Notes: generated from the letters alone by a model not told the origin. Counted from the first letter of the stretch, positions 1 to 7,058 are shown. The stretch is 18,352 nucleotides of DNA from CAISIP01 sp046594635 (GCA_046594635.1 JBKJRR010000295.1:1-18352); one strand, 5' to 3'. Program-made: numbers and translations.

Positions 1-426
1 CTGCAGGAGATCGTGGTTCCTGGCACCACAGGTTCGGAGGTACTCGAACAGATAAAGGCCCAGGTCGCGGCCGGCAAGTCAATGGAAGAACTGGCAGCCT
101 GGCTCAAGGCCCGCAACGTGCGCTTTGGCGGCAACAGTGTCACCCGCGCTGCCGAACAGATTCCGCTGGAACTGCTCAAGACCGTCGCTGCATTGAAAGA
201 AGGCCAGACGACCGTGATCACCAACCCGCAGGGTGCCACCATTTTGCGCGTGGCGTCGTCGCAGTCTGCACCGGTGACCGAGGCGGCCGCGATGCCGCGT
301 ATCGAGCAGTTCATGGCGAACCAGCGGGGCGCCGAAATGGTAGGCAAAGCCATCAAGGACCTGCGCGCCAAGACCACCATTACCTACATGGGTGACTTCG
401 CGCCGGGCGTGGCGGGTCTGAAATAG
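1..426 (+). CDS. epsD: EpsD-family peptidyl-prolyl cis-trans isomerase, C-terminal part
   Basis: The frame is open from base 1 to a TAG at 424-426. About 141 C-terminal residues are visible and the start lies outside the window. The sequence resembles the C-terminal half of PpiC/SurA-like (parvulin-type) isomerases of the EpsD family, which in exosortase-linked EPS loci are thought to help fold periplasmic or outer-membrane export components. Visible traits are an alpha-helical stretch with AAGKSMEELAAW, the segment VRFGGNSVTRAAEQIP, and an LKEGQTTVITNPQGATILRV strand typical of rotamase C-termini. Family assignment is by recognition of these segments. The EpsD subfamily is supported by the EPS/PrsT context rather than by a decisive motif. 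It points the same way as the rfb genes, but 276 bases separate it from the rfbB relic. Confidence 0.7.
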   Translation: MQEIVVPGTTGSEVLEQIKAQVAAGKSMEELAAWLKARNVRFGGNSVTRAAEQIPLELLKTVAALKEGQTTVITNPQGATILRVASSQSAPVTEAAAMPRIEQFMANQRGAEMVGKAIKDLRAKTTITYMGDFAPGVAGLK

Positions 427-702
427 GCTGGTTTGTCGAATCGCTCCGAAAGGCAGGGGCATTCGAGAGCCCGATCACTTGCAATTCGGTGCCACGTTTT
501 CGACCTGTACCGCCGTTTTTTAGCGGGGGAGAGTGCGGGAGTGGGCAACGTGGACACGTATGGTTCGAATCAAACTTGTGCTGAAATGATGTGGCTAGCG
601 GCTACAACGCGACCGACTTGCCCTTCTCACAGATACAGTTGCCGCATTCGTAAAAAATTGCTCCCCAGAGAGCGATACCCCTCTCAAAGCGGAACCATCC
701 AC

Positions 703-1049
703 ATGACGATCCCCATCACCGGCGGCGCCGGCTGTATCGGCAGCAATTTCGTGCTCGGTTGGCGGGCCCAGTCTGACAAGCACATCATCAACCTGGAGCC
801 ACGCATTGACGCCGGTAATCTGCAGAACCTGGCGCCGCTGAACACCGACCGGCGCCATAGGTTCGTACGCGGCGATATCGACGACGGGCCCAGGGTCGAC
901 ACGGTGCTGGCGCTGCACACGCCCGGCGCCGTCATCCACTTCGCGGCCGAGTCGCATGGGGATAGTTCCGGCCACGGGCCGGGCGAGTGCATACAAGCCA
1001 ATGTCATTGGTACGTTCCAGTTGCTGGAGTCGGTGCGGGCCAACTGGGG
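703..1049 (+). pseudogene. rfbB: Decayed 5' fragment of rfbB (dTDP-glucose 4,6-dehydratase)
   Basis: Starting at an ATG, 347 bases align without any gap to the first 347 bases of the intact rfbB at 8078-8424. By hand count about 83 of 116 residues match. The NAD-binding start (TGGAGCIGSNF) survives, but the homology ends before the TDEVYG and YxxxK catalytic segments, so no dehydratase can be made. Many changes are radical: NLDKLTYAGN of the intact copy reads NLEPRIDAGN here, and AESHVDRSI reads AESHGDSSG. The frame is still open and runs on through unrelated sequence to a TGA at 1081-1083 that overlaps the rfbD start. At HFAAESH this copy carries the residues usual for the family where the intact copy has NFVAESH, so it is probably not a recent copy of the present rfbB. 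Its place directly before rfbD is where rfbB sits in a standard rfbBDAC operon. Confidence 0.85.
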
Positions 1050-1079
1050 GCAACGGGACAACTGCGCTGGGAGCTCAGC

Positions 1080-2027
1080 ATGAAAATACTGCTTTTGGGC
1101 CGGGGTGGCCAGGTAGGCTGGGAACTTCAGCGCAGCCTTGCTGTGCTGGGCGAACTGGTATCGCTGGACTTTGACCCGGCCGGCAATCCTCACGGCCTGT
1201 GCGGCGATTTTGCGGATTTAGCGGGCCTGGCGGACACGGTGCAACGGGTCAAGCCCGACGTGATCGTCAACTCGGCGGCGCATACGGCGGTGGACAAAGC
1301 CGAGTCGGAGCCCGACTTTGCACGCATGCTCAATGCCCTGGCGCCCGGCGTGCTGGCCGAGCAGGCCAACAAGATTGGCGCCTGGCTGGTGCATTATTCG
1401 ACCGACTATGTGTTTGACGGCAGCGGTAGCAAGGCTTGGAGCGAGGACGATGCCAAAGGGCCATTGAGCGTGTATGGCCAGACCAAACTGGAGGGCGAAG
1501 AAGTGGTGGCCACCTGCCCGCAGCACCTGACGCTGCGCACCAGCTGGGTGTATGCGGCAAGGGGCGGCAACTTTGCAAAGACCATGTTGCGTTTGGCGGG
1601 CGAGCGCGAAACCTTGTCGGTCATCGACGACCAATTTGGCGCGCCCACTTCAGCCGAGCTGTTGGCCGACGTGACGGCGCATGCGCTGCGCGCCGCGATA
1701 AACCAGCCCGCGCTGGCAGGCACCTACCACTGTGTGGCGGGGGGCGAAACCAGCTGGTTTGCGTATGCGCAGTTCGTGCTCGAACGCGCGCGTGCGCTGG
1801 GCTGGACGCTCAAGGCAGGCCCGCAACAGGTGCAGGCCGTGCCCACGACGAGTTATCCAACACCGGCACGCCGGCCGTTGAATTCACGGCTGTCGACCGC
1901 CAAACTGCAACAGGCCTTTGGCTTGCGGCTGCCACACTGGCAGGTACATGCCGAGCGTTTGCTGCAAGAGATCACCCCGCCCCCTGCCCCTTCCGTCCCT
2001 TCTGCCCCTTCTGCAAAGACACCCTGA
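1080..2027 (+). CDS. rfbD: dTDP-4-dehydrorhamnose reductase
   Basis: The 315-residue product is an NADPH-dependent short-chain-dehydrogenase-like reductase that performs the last step of dTDP-L-rhamnose synthesis in the cytoplasm. Seen: the Rossmann motif GRGGQVG (residues 7-13), STDYVFDG (107-114) with the catalytic Thr, and YGQTK (132-136) with the catalytic Tyr and Lys. The start is the ATG at 1080, preceded by GGGAG at 1069-1073 with a 6-base gap. A longer upstream reading would run through the rfbB relic. The stop overlaps the rfbA start as TGATG, so translation is probably coupled. The C-terminus has an unusual Pro/Ser/Ala-rich tail (about 18 residues) encoded by a pyrimidine-rich tract. 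Assignment is firm. Confidence 0.95.
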   Translation: MKILLLGRGGQVGWELQRSLAVLGELVSLDFDPAGNPHGLCGDFADLAGLADTVQRVKPDVIVNSAAHTAVDKAESEPDFARMLNALAPGVLAEQANKIGAWLVHYSTDYVFDGSGSKAWSEDDAKGPLSVYGQTKLEGEEVVATCPQHLTLRTSWVYAARGGNFAKTMLRLAGERETLSVIDDQFGAPTSAELLADVTAHALRAAINQPALAGTYHCVAGGETSWFAYAQFVLERARALGWTLKAGPQQVQAVPTTSYPTPARRPLNSRLSTAKLQQAFGLRLPHWQVHAERLLQEITPPPAPSVPSAPSAKTP

Positions 2028-2938
2028 TGACAAGTTCACCTATTGCCATGACCCCCGGCGCACGCAAAGGCATCATCCTGGCCGGCGGGTCTGGCACCCG
2101 GCTGTACCCGGCCACGCAGGTCGTCAGCAAGCAGTTGCTGCCGATCTACGACAAGCCGATGATTTATTACCCGCTCACCACGCTGCTGCTGGCGGGTATT
2201 CGCGACATTCTGGTGATATCCACGCCGCAGGACACGCCGCGCTTCGAGCAGCTGCTGGGCGACGGCAGCCATTGGGGTATTCGCCTGCAGTATGCGGTGC
2301 AGCCCTCGCCCGACGGGCTGGCGCAGGCTTTCTTGATTGGCGAAGACTTTATCGGCGATGCGCCCTGTGCGCTGGTGCTGGGCGACAACATCTTCTATGG
2401 CCACGACTTTGCCGGCTTGCTCAAGTCGGCCAGCCAGCAAACCCATGGTGCCACCGTGTTTGCCTATGCGGTGCAAGACCCGGAGCGATATGGCGTGGTG
2501 GAATTCGACGATAAAGGCCGCGCCATCAGCCTGGCCGAGAAACCGGCCAAGCCGAAGTCGCGTTATGCCGTGACGGGGCTCTACTTTTACGACCGACAGG
2601 TGGTGGAGTTGGCGAAGAAGGTCAAACCCTCTGCACGAGGCGAGCTGGAGATTACCGACCTGAACCAGCTCTACCTGGATCAGGGCAGTCTTGACGTGCA
2701 GACCATGGGCCGCGGTTACGCCTGGCTTGATACTGGCACCCACGAGTCGATGATGGAGGCCAGCCAGTTCATCCAGACCATCGAAACCCGGCAAGGCCTG
2801 AAGGTGGCTGCGCCCGAAGAAGTGGTGTGGCGCCATGGCTGGATCGACGACGCGCAGCTTGTAGCCTTGGCCAAGCCACTGGCAAAGTCAGGCTACGGTC
2901 AATACCTGCTGCGGTTGCTGCAGGACAAGGTGTTTTGA
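2027..2938 (+). CDS. rfbA: Glucose-1-phosphate thymidylyltransferase
   Basis: This enzyme joins dTTP and glucose-1-phosphate to give dTDP-glucose, the first step of dTDP-rhamnose synthesis. The product is 303 residues, close to the family's usual size of about 290-300. Seen: the nucleotide-binding signature GIILAGGSGTRLYPAT, SKQLLPIYDKPMIYYPL, the metal-site segment LGDNIFYG, and EKP followed by the conserved C-terminal region with LDTGTHESMMEAS. The chosen start is the ATG of the TGATG overlap with rfbD. A second in-frame ATG at 2048 (MTPGARKG) would also leave the whole catalytic domain. The stop overlaps the rfbC ATG in the same TGATG way. Regulation is expected to be with rfbD and rfbC as one transcript. 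Confidence 0.95.
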   Translation: MTSSPIAMTPGARKGIILAGGSGTRLYPATQVVSKQLLPIYDKPMIYYPLTTLLLAGIRDILVISTPQDTPRFEQLLGDGSHWGIRLQYAVQPSPDGLAQAFLIGEDFIGDAPCALVLGDNIFYGHDFAGLLKSASQQTHGATVFAYAVQDPERYGVVEFDDKGRAISLAEKPAKPKSRYAVTGLYFYDRQVVELAKKVKPSARGELEITDLNQLYLDQGSLDVQTMGRGYAWLDTGTHESMMEASQFIQTIETRQGLKVAAPEEVVWRHGWIDDAQLVALAKPLAKSGYGQYLLRLLQDKVF

Positions 2939-3483
2939 TGAAAATCACGCCTTGCAAGATTGCCGACGTGTTGTTGCTAGAGCCTCGGGTGTTCGGGGAC
3001 GAGCGTGGATTTTTTCTGGAAAGTTTTAATCAGCGCGCGTTCAACGCCGCCACCGGGCTGGACCTGCAGTTTGTGCAGGACAACCATTCGCGATCGACCC
3101 GCGGCGTGCTGCGTGGCCTGCATTTTCAGACGGTGCAGCCGCAGGGCAAGCTGGTGCGGGTGGTGATGGGGTCGGTGTTCGACGTGGCGGTGGACATCCG
3201 GCGCAACTCCCCCACTTTCGGCCAATGGGTGGGCGAGGTACTCTCCGCCGAGAACAAACGCCTGCTGTGGGTGCCCCCAGGGTTGGCGCATGGGTTTCTG
3301 GTGTTGTCGGACACGGCAGACTTTTTGTACAAGACCACCGACTACTATGCGCCCGAGCACGAGCGCTGCATTGCGTGGAACGACCCGACGCTGGGCATAG
3401 ACTGGCCGCTGGACGGGGAGGTGCCGGCGTTGTCGGCCAAGGATGTGGCGGGGCTGGCGCTGGAGGCGGCTATGGCAAAGTAA
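2938..3483 (+). CDS. rfbC: dTDP-4-dehydrorhamnose 3,5-epimerase
   Basis: The 181-residue cupin-fold epimerase converts dTDP-4-keto-6-deoxyglucose to the 4-keto-rhamnose form used by RfbD. Its length is normal for the family. Seen: FxDERGFFLESF near residue 20, QDNHSRS (47-53), GVLRGLHFQ with the catalytic His62, Lys71, Tyr131 in FLYKTTDYY, and Asp169 near the C-terminus. The ATG shares bases with the rfbA stop (TGATG), so it is the third gene of a tightly coupled rfbD-rfbA-rfbC run. The gene order D-A-C with B missing at the front is explained by the relic at 703-1049. The next genes run on the opposite strand. Confidence 0.95.
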   Translation: MKITPCKIADVLLLEPRVFGDERGFFLESFNQRAFNAATGLDLQFVQDNHSRSTRGVLRGLHFQTVQPQGKLVRVVMGSVFDVAVDIRRNSPTFGQWVGEVLSAENKRLLWVPPGLAHGFLVLSDTADFLYKTTDYYAPEHERCIAWNDPTLGIDWPLDGEVPALSAKDVAGLALEAAMAK

Positions 3484-3490
3484 TGATCAG

Positions 3491-3522
3491 CGCCTTGCGT
3501 GGCTGGGCTGCCGGCCAAGGCG
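3491..3522 (+). terminator. Possible hairpin after rfbC
   Basis: Eight bases after the rfbC stop, CGCCTTG (3491-3497) can pair with CAAGGCG (3516-3522), and GGC/GCC pairs extend the stem inside the loop. There is no run of T after it, so it would not be a classical intrinsic terminator. It sits where transcription from rfbDAC would meet the opposing vapC gene, which is why it is listed. The call is weak. Confidence 0.25.
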
Positions 3523-3611
3523 ACGAATCACAAGGCATCAGGGTGGTAGTCGCAATCGCGCTGACGGGGAATGGGAAGCAAGCCCCATGATTTTGCTGCG
3601 CCGACACCGCC

Positions 3612-4007
3612 CTACACCGACAGGACTGGAGGTCGTGTCAACCGATTGCGCTTGGCACGTTTGACCAGTGCGATGTCAAAGGTCGCAAAGTCATCACATC
3701 CAACGGAGAGGGCATGGTGCAGAGCATCGGCAAAGTCCCAGCCACGCGCCAGGTTTTCGGTAGCCGCTACTACCGCCGCATGCTCACCGATGACGGCATT
3801 CTCAAGCGATGCGACCTTTGCCAGAGCCTGGGCGATCACAGGTTGGGTAAAGCCGTACCGCGATCGCAGCACCCACTCCAGTTCAAGAATCACAGTCACC
3901 GGTATGAATACCTGGTGCGCGCCGAGCATGGCCATGGCGCGTGCGGCTTGCGCCGGATCATCCTGAACCAGTGCGCGCACCAGCACGTTGGTGTCGATAG
4001 CTCGCAC
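3612..4007 (-). CDS. vapC: PIN-domain ribonuclease toxin, VapC type
   Basis: The 131-residue product has the full set of acidic PIN-domain residues: Asp5 in AIDTNVLVRAL, Glu42 in VILELEWVL, Asp94 in WDFADALHHA, and Asp106/Asp111 in CDDFATFD. PIN toxins of this class are Mg-dependent RNases that cut specific RNAs when freed from their antitoxin. The start is taken as GTG at 4007 because it places the DTN motif at residue 5, as in the family, and lies 7 bases after the vapB stop. No ATG is available there, and a longer frame reaches back to 4151 through vapB. It is the second gene of a vapB-vapC pair, opposite in strand to the flanking rfb genes. The substrate RNA cannot be told from sequence. 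Confidence 0.88.
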   Translation of the reverse strand: MRAIDTNVLVRALVQDDPAQAARAMAMLGAHQVFIPVTVILELEWVLRSRYGFTQPVIAQALAKVASLENAVIGEHAAVVAATENLARGWDFADALHHALSVGCDDFATFDIALVKRAKRNRLTRPPVLSV

Positions 4008-4014
4008 GGATGGG

Positions 4015-4251
4015 TCACTCCTGGTAACCGGTGACTCGCATGTCTTGTACCCGCACCTTCGGCCCCGAATAGCTGAGTATTTGCTGAATTTCACGCAACG
4101 TGACCGCCTGTTTGGCGGGTGCAGGAGTAATACGTGCGCCCCTGCCATCAACCTGGATGTTGACGCGCATCCCGGGCTTCAGACCCAACGCCTTGCGCAC
4201 AGCTGCCGGCAGTACCACTTGCCCCTTGGTTGAAATCAATACTGCACCCAT
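4015..4251 (-). CDS. vapB: AbrB/SpoVT-type antitoxin, VapB type
   Basis: The 78-residue protein begins with a swapped-hairpin AbrB DNA-binding domain: MGAVLISTKGQVVLPAAVRKALGLKPGM is the usual 'KGQVxLPxxVRxxLGLxPG' pattern. The remainder, with LREIQQILSYSGPKVRVQDM, is the expected toxin-binding tail. It should neutralise VapC and, as a complex, repress its own promoter. The ATG at 4251 is preferred over the GTG at 4254 because GGGAG lies 6 bases before it. VapC starts 7 bases after the stop, so the pair is transcribed together. A TAATAC box lies just upstream on the same strand. Confidence 0.88.
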   Translation of the reverse strand: MGAVLISTKGQVVLPAAVRKALGLKPGMRVNIQVDGRGARITPAPAKQAVTLREIQQILSYSGPKVRVQDMRVTGYQE

Positions 4252-4265
4252 CACTTGCTCCCGAA

Positions 4266-4271
4266 GTATTA
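4266..4271 (-). promoter_or_regulatory. Possible -10 element for vapBC
   Basis: TAATAC is present on the minus strand, upstream of the GGGAG ribosome site and the vapB ATG. It matches a sigma70 -10 box in five of six positions. I see no convincing -35 sequence at the right distance, so this is only a candidate. Confidence 0.25.
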
Positions 4272-4345
4272 CTCAGTGGGTATCTTAGCCCTACCGAGTC
4301 ACCAGCGCCAGTGGTGGTGTCACGTCGATCGGAGTGGCGTGCCCA

Positions 4346-4396
4346 GGGTCAGGCCCATACCTTGTAGCCGTCGACTAGACGGTATGGGCCTGACCC
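4346..4396. repeat. REP-like 16-bp perfect inverted repeat
   Basis: GGGTCAGGCCCATACC (4346-4361) is repeated exactly in inverted form as GGTATGGGCCTGACCC (4381-4396), with a 19-base spacer that contains GTCGAC. It lies between the end of fic and the start of vapB. The size and palindromic layout resemble REP elements, and the hairpin could also end fic transcription, although there is no T-run. No REP-associated (RAYT) transposase is in the window, so the family assignment is inference. Confidence 0.75.
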
Positions 4397-4433
4397 CGCA
4401 TACCCACTCATCTGACCCCGCATACCCACTCAT
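4390..4433. repeat. Exact tandem duplication of a 22-bp unit
   Basis: The 22 bases at 4390-4411 are repeated identically at 4412-4433. Each unit holds CTGACCCCGCATACCC, so the first copy overlaps the right arm of the palindrome at 4381-4396 and shares its GGGTCAG core on the minus strand. The second copy covers the stop codon of fic (4430-4432), so the duplication reaches exactly to the gene's end. Slipped-strand duplication next to a hairpin is the simplest origin. Confidence 0.9.
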
Positions 4434-5470
4434 CGCGGCAGGTCACGCAGTACGTGGCTGGTACTGCGCCCACCCCCATCGGTTTTTCGCAACACTCCTC
4501 GCACCACCAGATCATTGATGTCTCGCAGCGCCGTATCCGGCGAACACTTGGCGATGGTTGCCCACTTGCTGTTGGTGAGCTTGCCTTCGAAGCCACCCAG
4601 CAGTTTGTCGAGCATCTTCACTTGGCGCTCATTGAATAGCGTAGTCGCCCAATGCTGCCAGAAGCGCGCTTTGACCAGAACTGAATCGAGCGTGTGGTGC
4701 GCTTGATCCACCGCGCGTTTCAAGCTGTGCAAAAACCAGTCCAACCACTGCGTGACATCCAAGGAACGTTTTTGCGTCAACTCCAGGATGTCGTAGTAAG
4801 CCTTGCGCTCGCTCTGGATTTGCGCCGAAAGACTGTAAAAGCGCTGCGGGCTGGCGTCGGCCCGCGCCAGCAGCAGATCGCCGATGGCGCGGGCGATTCG
4901 GCCATTGCCATCGTCGAAGGGGTGCAAGGTGACGAACCACAGATGGCCTAGCCCGGCCTTGATCAGTGGCGGTTCACTCGTTGGCGCATTGAGCCAGTCA
5001 AGAAATTGCAAGATTTCGGTATCCAGACGATCCGTTGGTGGTGCTTCGAGGCGCACATGCTGGCGGCCGCAAGGCCCGGATACCACCTGCATCGGACCGG
5101 TGGCGTTGTTCCGCCAGGCTCCAACAGTGAGCATGGACAGGCCGGAATATCCGGCTGGCAATAGTGCGGCGTGCCAACCGAATACGCGCTCCCTGGTCAC
5201 TGGCGCATGACTGTTGACCGTGGCATCGAGCACCATCTCAACTACGCCTTCGACCTTGCGATCGACCGGCGCCAAACCACCGATGTCGACTCCCAGACGG
5301 CGGGCGATGGATGATCGAACTGACTCGACGTTCAACTGCTCGCCCTCGATTTCGCTGGTCTTGACCACGTCCTGTGTGAGCGCGGCCAGGCTGGCCTGGT
5401 CCCGCAGCGCCACGCCGATATCAGCCAGGCGGCCCCACAAGTGCCCCTGGGAGCGACTCACATCAGCCAT
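4430..5470 (-). CDS. Fic-domain protein (AMP-transferase family) with disrupted N-terminus
   Basis: The 346 residues from the first usable ATG hold the Fic signature HPFDDGNGRIAR (183-194), with the catalytic His, the phosphate-binding GNGR and the last Arg intact. An N-terminal inhibitory motif T38xxxE42G43 (TSEIEG) marks a class II, self-inhibited Fic enzyme. The C-terminal part (about 280-345) looks like a winged helix (TIAKCSPDTALRDINDLVVRGVLRK). Fic proteins usually move AMP from ATP to a Tyr, Ser or Thr of a target. The same frame continues upstream of 5470 for 22 codons (KYIWQSTDWLDWRFD...), which is the conserved start of this subfamily. It then meets TAA at 5537-5539, five codons after an in-frame ATG at 5552-5554. 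No good ribosome site precedes 5470. The gene is therefore either N-terminally trimmed, newly inactivated or hit by a sequence error. The target protein is unknown. Confidence 0.8.
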   Translation of the reverse strand: MADVSRSQGHLWGRLADIGVALRDQASLAALTQDVVKTSEIEGEQLNVESVRSSIARRLGVDIGGLAPVDRKVEGVVEMVLDATVNSHAPVTRERVFGWHAALLPAGYSGLSMLTVGAWRNNATGPMQVVSGPCGRQHVRLEAPPTDRLDTEILQFLDWLNAPTSEPPLIKAGLGHLWFVTLHPFDDGNGRIARAIGDLLLARADASPQRFYSLSAQIQSERKAYYDILELTQKRSLDVTQWLDWFLHSLKRAVDQAHHTLDSVLVKARFWQHWATTLFNERQVKMLDKLLGGFEGKLTNSKWATIAKCSPDTALRDINDLVVRGVLRKTDGGGRSTSHVLRDLPR

Positions 5471-5551
5471 GATCTGCGCCAGCGCCGCCAGATCAAAACG
5501 CCAATCCAGCCAGTCGGTAGATTGCCAGATGTATTTTTAATGACCGCTACT

Positions 5552-5603
5552 CATGCGGAGAATGTGAGTTGTATTCTCCGCATGGGCAACGCAATCTCCG
5601 CAT
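5552..5603. promoter_or_regulatory. Three phased half-sites upstream of fic (probable operator)
   Basis: CATGCGGAGAAT (5552-5563) and ATTCTCCGCATG (5573-5584) form a perfect 12-bp inverted repeat with a 9-base spacer. A third near-copy, AATCTCCGCAT, sits at 5593-5603. The 11-base cores start at 5553, 5573 and 5593, exactly 20 bases apart, so all lie on about the same face of the helix. The sites are between the divergent fic and ugd genes and overlap the ATG that would have opened the full-length fic frame. Binding by the Fic winged-helix domain or another repressor is inference. Confidence 0.6.
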
Positions 5604-5726
5604 TATGTGCGGCGAATAGGCTCGGAGCTGCCGAGGATCAGGCACTGGATCGACGGCGGAAAACCGATCCTTCGCGGCGACAATGCCTGCCCGAACCGCA
5701 TTATTTGAAACTGCTTTGGAGCATTC

Positions 5727-7049
5727 ATGAAAATTACCGTCATTGGTACCGGCTACGTCGGCCTCGTCTCAGGCACCTGCCTGGCAGAAGTGGGCAACGA
5801 CGTGTTGTGCCTGGACGTGGACCCGGCCAAGATCAAGACGCTGGAAGACGGCGGCATACCGATCTACGAGCCGGGCCTGAAAGAGATGGTGCATCGCAAT
5901 GTGGCCGCGGGCCGGTTGCATTTCACCACCGACATACAGCGGGCCGCGCATTTCGGCAATGTGCAGTTCATCGCCGTGGGCACACCACCGGACGAAGACG
6001 GCTCGGCCGACATGAAATACGTGACGGCGGCGGCACGCAACATCGGCAAGTACATGACTGACTACAAGGTGGTGGTCGACAAGAGCACGGTGCCGGTGGG
6101 CACGGCCGATGTGGTGCGTGCGGCGATCAAGGACGAGCTTGCAAAGCGCGGTGTGGATACGCCGTTCAGCGTGGTGTCCAACCCCGAGTTTTTGAAGGAA
6201 GGCGCGGCGGTGGACGACTTCATGCGGCCCGACCGTATCGTGGTGGGCTGCGACGACGACCAGGCGGCGCACTACATGCGCGCGCTGTACGCGCCGTTTC
6301 AGCGCAACCATGAACGCCTGATCATCATGGACGTACGCAGTGCCGAACTGACGAAATATGCCGCCAACGCCATGCTGGCCACGCGCATCAGCTTCATGAA
6401 CGAGTTGGCCAACCTGGCCGAAAAGCTGGGCGCCGACATCGAAAACGTGCGCAGGGGCATCGGCAGCGACCCGCGGATCGGCTACGATTTCTTGTATGCC
6501 GGAGCCGGTTATGGCGGCTCGTGTTTTCCCAAGGACGTAAAAGCGCTGATCAAGACGGCTGCCGACGATGCCGGCATCGAGCTCAAGGTGCTGACCGCAG
6601 TGGAGCTGGCCAACGACAAACAAAAGCATGTATTGGGCGCCAAGATCAAGGCGCGCTTTGGCGACGACCTGAGCGGCAAGCACTTTGCGCTGTGGGGCCT
6701 GGCGTTCAAGGCCAATACCGACGACCTGCGCGAGGCCACCAGTCGCGAGGTCATCAAGGATTTGCTGGCCGCCGGCGCCACCGTCACCGCCTACGACCCG
6801 GTGGCCATGCACGAGGCCCAGCGCTGCTTTGTCGACGAGCCGCGCCTGCGGTACGCCGAAAACCAGACTGAGGCGCTCACCGATGCCGACGCCTTGATCA
6901 TCGTCACTGAGTGGAAGGAGTTCCGCAGCCCGGACTTCGACACGATGAAAGCCACACTCAAGTCACCCGTGATCTTTGACGGCCGCAACATGTACGACCC
7001 GGCGATGGTGCGGGGCATGGGGTTTGAGTATCTGGCGATCGGGCGCTGA
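5727..7049 (+). CDS. ugd: UDP-glucose 6-dehydrogenase
   Basis: The 440-residue enzyme oxidises UDP-glucose to UDP-glucuronate with two NAD, giving the acidic sugar for EPS. Seen: the N-terminal NAD site GTGYVGL (7-13), VGTPPDEDG (84-92), STVPVGT (120-126), SNPEFLKEG (151-159), the Lys210/Asn214 region of SAELTKYAANAML, and the catalytic Cys266 in GYGGSCFPKD. The C-terminal UDP-binding domain includes GLAFKANTDDLREA. Length is normal. The ATG is preceded by GGAG at 5718-5721 with a 5-base gap. It stands alone on the plus strand between two minus-strand genes, so it needs its own promoter, probably within 5604-5717, but I cannot point to clear boxes there. Confidence 0.95.
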   Translation: MKITVIGTGYVGLVSGTCLAEVGNDVLCLDVDPAKIKTLEDGGIPIYEPGLKEMVHRNVAAGRLHFTTDIQRAAHFGNVQFIAVGTPPDEDGSADMKYVTAAARNIGKYMTDYKVVVDKSTVPVGTADVVRAAIKDELAKRGVDTPFSVVSNPEFLKEGAAVDDFMRPDRIVVGCDDDQAAHYMRALYAPFQRNHERLIIMDVRSAELTKYAANAMLATRISFMNELANLAEKLGADIENVRRGIGSDPRIGYDFLYAGAGYGGSCFPKDVKALIKTAADDAGIELKVLTAVELANDKQKHVLGAKIKARFGDDLSGKHFALWGLAFKANTDDLREATSREVIKDLLAAGATVTAYDPVAMHEAQRCFVDEPRLRYAENQTEALTDADALIIVTEWKEFRSPDFDTMKATLKSPVIFDGRNMYDPAMVRGMGFEYLAIGR

Positions 7050-7058
7050 ACGAGCGCC
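7042..7058 (+). terminator. Short GC hairpin over the ugd stop
   Basis: GGCGCT (7042-7047) can pair with AGCGCC (7053-7058) across a 5-base loop that begins with the last two bases of the ugd stop codon. The stem is only 6 bp and no T-run follows. It lies between two convergent genes. Weak candidate. Confidence 0.2.

Noticed and set aside
427..702. Possible promoter or small gene between epsD and the rfbB relic
   Set aside because: The open frame that runs through it has no recognisable product and no ribosome site, and I could not find a convincing -35/-10 pair; nothing else stands out.
5441..6061. A 206-codon plus-strand frame spanning the fic 5' region and the start of ugd
   Set aside because: It overlaps the well-supported ugd gene in another frame and its translation is Arg-rich with no family resemblance.
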